Source: an uncultured Sutterella sp. (lineage in GTDB: Bacteria; Pseudomonadota; Gammaproteobacteria; Burkholderiales; Burkholderiaceae_F). Taken from it: a stretch of DNA of 6,256 nt. The stretch is taken from the NCBI GenBank assembly GCA_902493085.1, contig CABUOH010000069.1, positions 1 through 6,256 of the forward strand, in the 5' to 3' direction. The position numbers and the translations under genes are program-made. Below are positions 5,324 through 6,256 of this stretch, one piece after another. How positions within the stretch are numbered: position 1 is the first letter of the stretch; every line of letters begins with the position of its first letter. Under the pieces are notes generated by a model, which saw nothing but the letters and a program-made list of their open reading frames with translations, was not told where the DNA came from and did no database searches.

Positions 5324-5496
5324 GAGTTGGCGCAATCTGAAAGTCTTGTCCGATTCAATGTTCGAACATCAAACTGCCCAGGCGTTCTCCGGCCCAAGAT
5401 AAAGCCTCTCAGCCCGAGGCATCTCACCTTGTCAAAGAGCCTGAAGTTCTTGACGAGATCAAGCGTTTGGTTGAGCTTTCAGGCAAGAGTATTGAC
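5324..5496. other. ftsK-lolA spacer, no confident gene
   Basis: This is the ftsK-proximal part of the 283-bp gap between ftsK and lolA. It contains a perfect 12-bp palindrome ATGTTCGAACAT (5358-5369) and, on the minus strand, an isolated TTGACA (plus-strand 5433-5438) with no -10 at the right distance. A plus-strand frame is open to a TAG at 5512-5514 but has no standard start codon. I see no convincing promoter for lolA, although one is expected if the hairpin at 5293-5323 terminates ftsK. Confidence 0.4.
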
Positions 5497-6256
5497 TTAG
5501 TTCTCCGGTACTAGAATTTCACGACGACCCGCACTATTGGCCTTGCTCACTACGCGGGCCTCCTCCATGGCTTCGAGAAGGTTGGCGGCTCGGTTGTACC
5601 CGATGCCCAGATGACGCTGCACAAATGAGATCGTAGCCCGTCGTTCGCGAAGCACGAGATCGACCGCCTTGTCGTAGAGTTCATCCGACTCTCCCGATCT
5701 ACGGCCGCCGACAGAAGCCGCACCGCCGTCCGCGCCGTCCTCCTCCTGATCCTCCGTGACGCTGTCAATGTAGTCAGGCTCTCCCTGCTTCTGAAGCTCC
5801 GTAACGACGCGAAGCACCTCGTCATCAGCCACAAAGCAGCCTTGGATGCGTGTCGACTGCGGAACGCCCGGACGACGAAGCAGCATATCGCCCCAACCGA
5901 GCAGAGATTCCGCCCCCGATTCGCCCAGAATAACGCGGCTGTCGATGCCGGAGGCAACCTGAAAGGATATGCGCGTTGGCACATTGGCCTTGATGAGACT
6001 GGTCACCACATCGACCGAAGGACGCTGAGTGGCAATGATCAAATGGATCCCGGCCGCACGAGCCTTCTGGGTGAGGCGGGTAATTTCCCCCTCAACCTCC
6101 TTGCGGTTCGTGAGCATCAGGTCGGCCAGCTCGTCGACGATGCAGACGATGAAGGGCCAGACTTCGAGCGGCTTCTTGACCGGATCTTCGGGGGCCTGCG
6201 TAGGATCGGAAATCGTCTCGCCGCTTTCAGCAGCCCTGCGGATCTTCTCGTTGTAA
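5497..6256 (-). CDS. ftsK: DNA translocase FtsK, C-terminal part (5' end outside window)
   Basis: FtsK is the septal, membrane-anchored ATPase that pumps chromosomal DNA during division and activates XerCD recombination at dif. The window holds the last 252 residues; the frame is open to the right edge, so the membrane segments, linker and Walker A lie outside. Visible parts: YNEKI at the edge, the Walker B strand IVCIVDELADLM, the RecA-like core (EITRLTQKARAAGIHLIIATQRPS, conserved; here cited by its ends EITRL and ATQRPS), IKANVPTRISFQV, an acidic/Gly-rich linker, and the gamma winged-helix domain (DELYDKAVDLV, ISFVQRHLGIGYNRAA) that reads KOPS sequences. The stop is TAA at 5497-5499. An ATG at 6117 is internal, not the true start. 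Confidence 0.96.
   Translation of the reverse strand, partial: YNEKIRRAAESGETISDPTQAPEDPVKKPLEVWPFIVCIVDELADLMLTNRKEVEGEITRLTQKARAAGIHLIIATQRPSVDVVTSLIKANVPTRISFQVASGIDSRVILGESGAESLLGWGDMLLRRPGVPQSTRIQGCFVADDEVLRVVTELQKQGEPDYIDSVTEDQEEDGADGGAASVGGRRSGESDELYDKAVDLVLRERRATISFVQRHLGIGYNRAANLLEAMEEARVVSKANSAGRREILVPEN

Noticed and set aside
5044..5427. Minus-strand frame covering the lolA leader and 5' end
   Set aside because: It starts at a GTG without a ribosome site and overlaps the LolA signal-peptide region in another frame; no domain is recognisable.
1..6256. CRISPR array, insertion sequence, prophage or integration site
   Set aside because: No regularly spaced repeats, transposase or integrase frames, terminal inverted repeats or target duplications were seen by eye.

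Overview
The window looks like a chromosomal segment of a Gram-negative proteobacterium. LolA implies an outer membrane, and FtsK, MobA and MoeA are all of proteobacterial type. The rRNA leader has a boxA core followed by a GATAAGTGTGAA-like stretch, which I associate with Betaproteobacteria/Burkholderiales (Sutterella-like relatives would fit). That taxonomic guess comes from memory of motif style, not from a search. I see no phage, transposon, tRNA, CRISPR or integration signal.

Layout, left to right. Positions 1-237 hold the control region and 5' leader of an rRNA operon transcribed leftward out of the window: two tandem sigma70 promoters with perfect TTGACA -35 boxes and 17-bp spacers, an A/T-rich UP-like element, and a boxB-boxA antitermination site. 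The 16S gene itself lies outside. Next come mobA (minus) and moeA (plus), a divergent pair for the last steps of molybdenum cofactor synthesis: MoeA inserts molybdate into molybdopterin and MobA attaches GMP to give the bis-MGD form used by DMSO-reductase-family enzymes. moeA converges on a minus-strand metallophosphoesterase gene, with a 13-bp perfect inverted repeat between them. Upstream of the phosphoesterase, in the same direction, is a WYL-domain transcriptional regulator. The two are separated by about 59 bp containing a 7-bp perfect hairpin and form a plausible two-gene unit. Further right, also on the minus strand, are lolA (periplasmic lipoprotein chaperone) and the 3' part of ftsK (chromosome-segregation translocase), the familiar ftsK-lolA order.

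ftsK, lolA, rrn, mobA and moeA are housekeeping genes. The WYL regulator plus metallophosphoesterase is the least explained part: the phosphoesterase has complete metal-binding motifs but carries strongly basic, low-complexity ends, suggesting a nucleic-acid or ribosome-associated substrate. Other points of interest are a mobA terminator whose U-tract doubles as the rrn UP element, a short reading frame whose stop overlaps the lolA start, and two inverted repeats flanking the WYL gene. I do not see convincing evidence for a wholly new system; the WYL/phosphoesterase pair is the best candidate.
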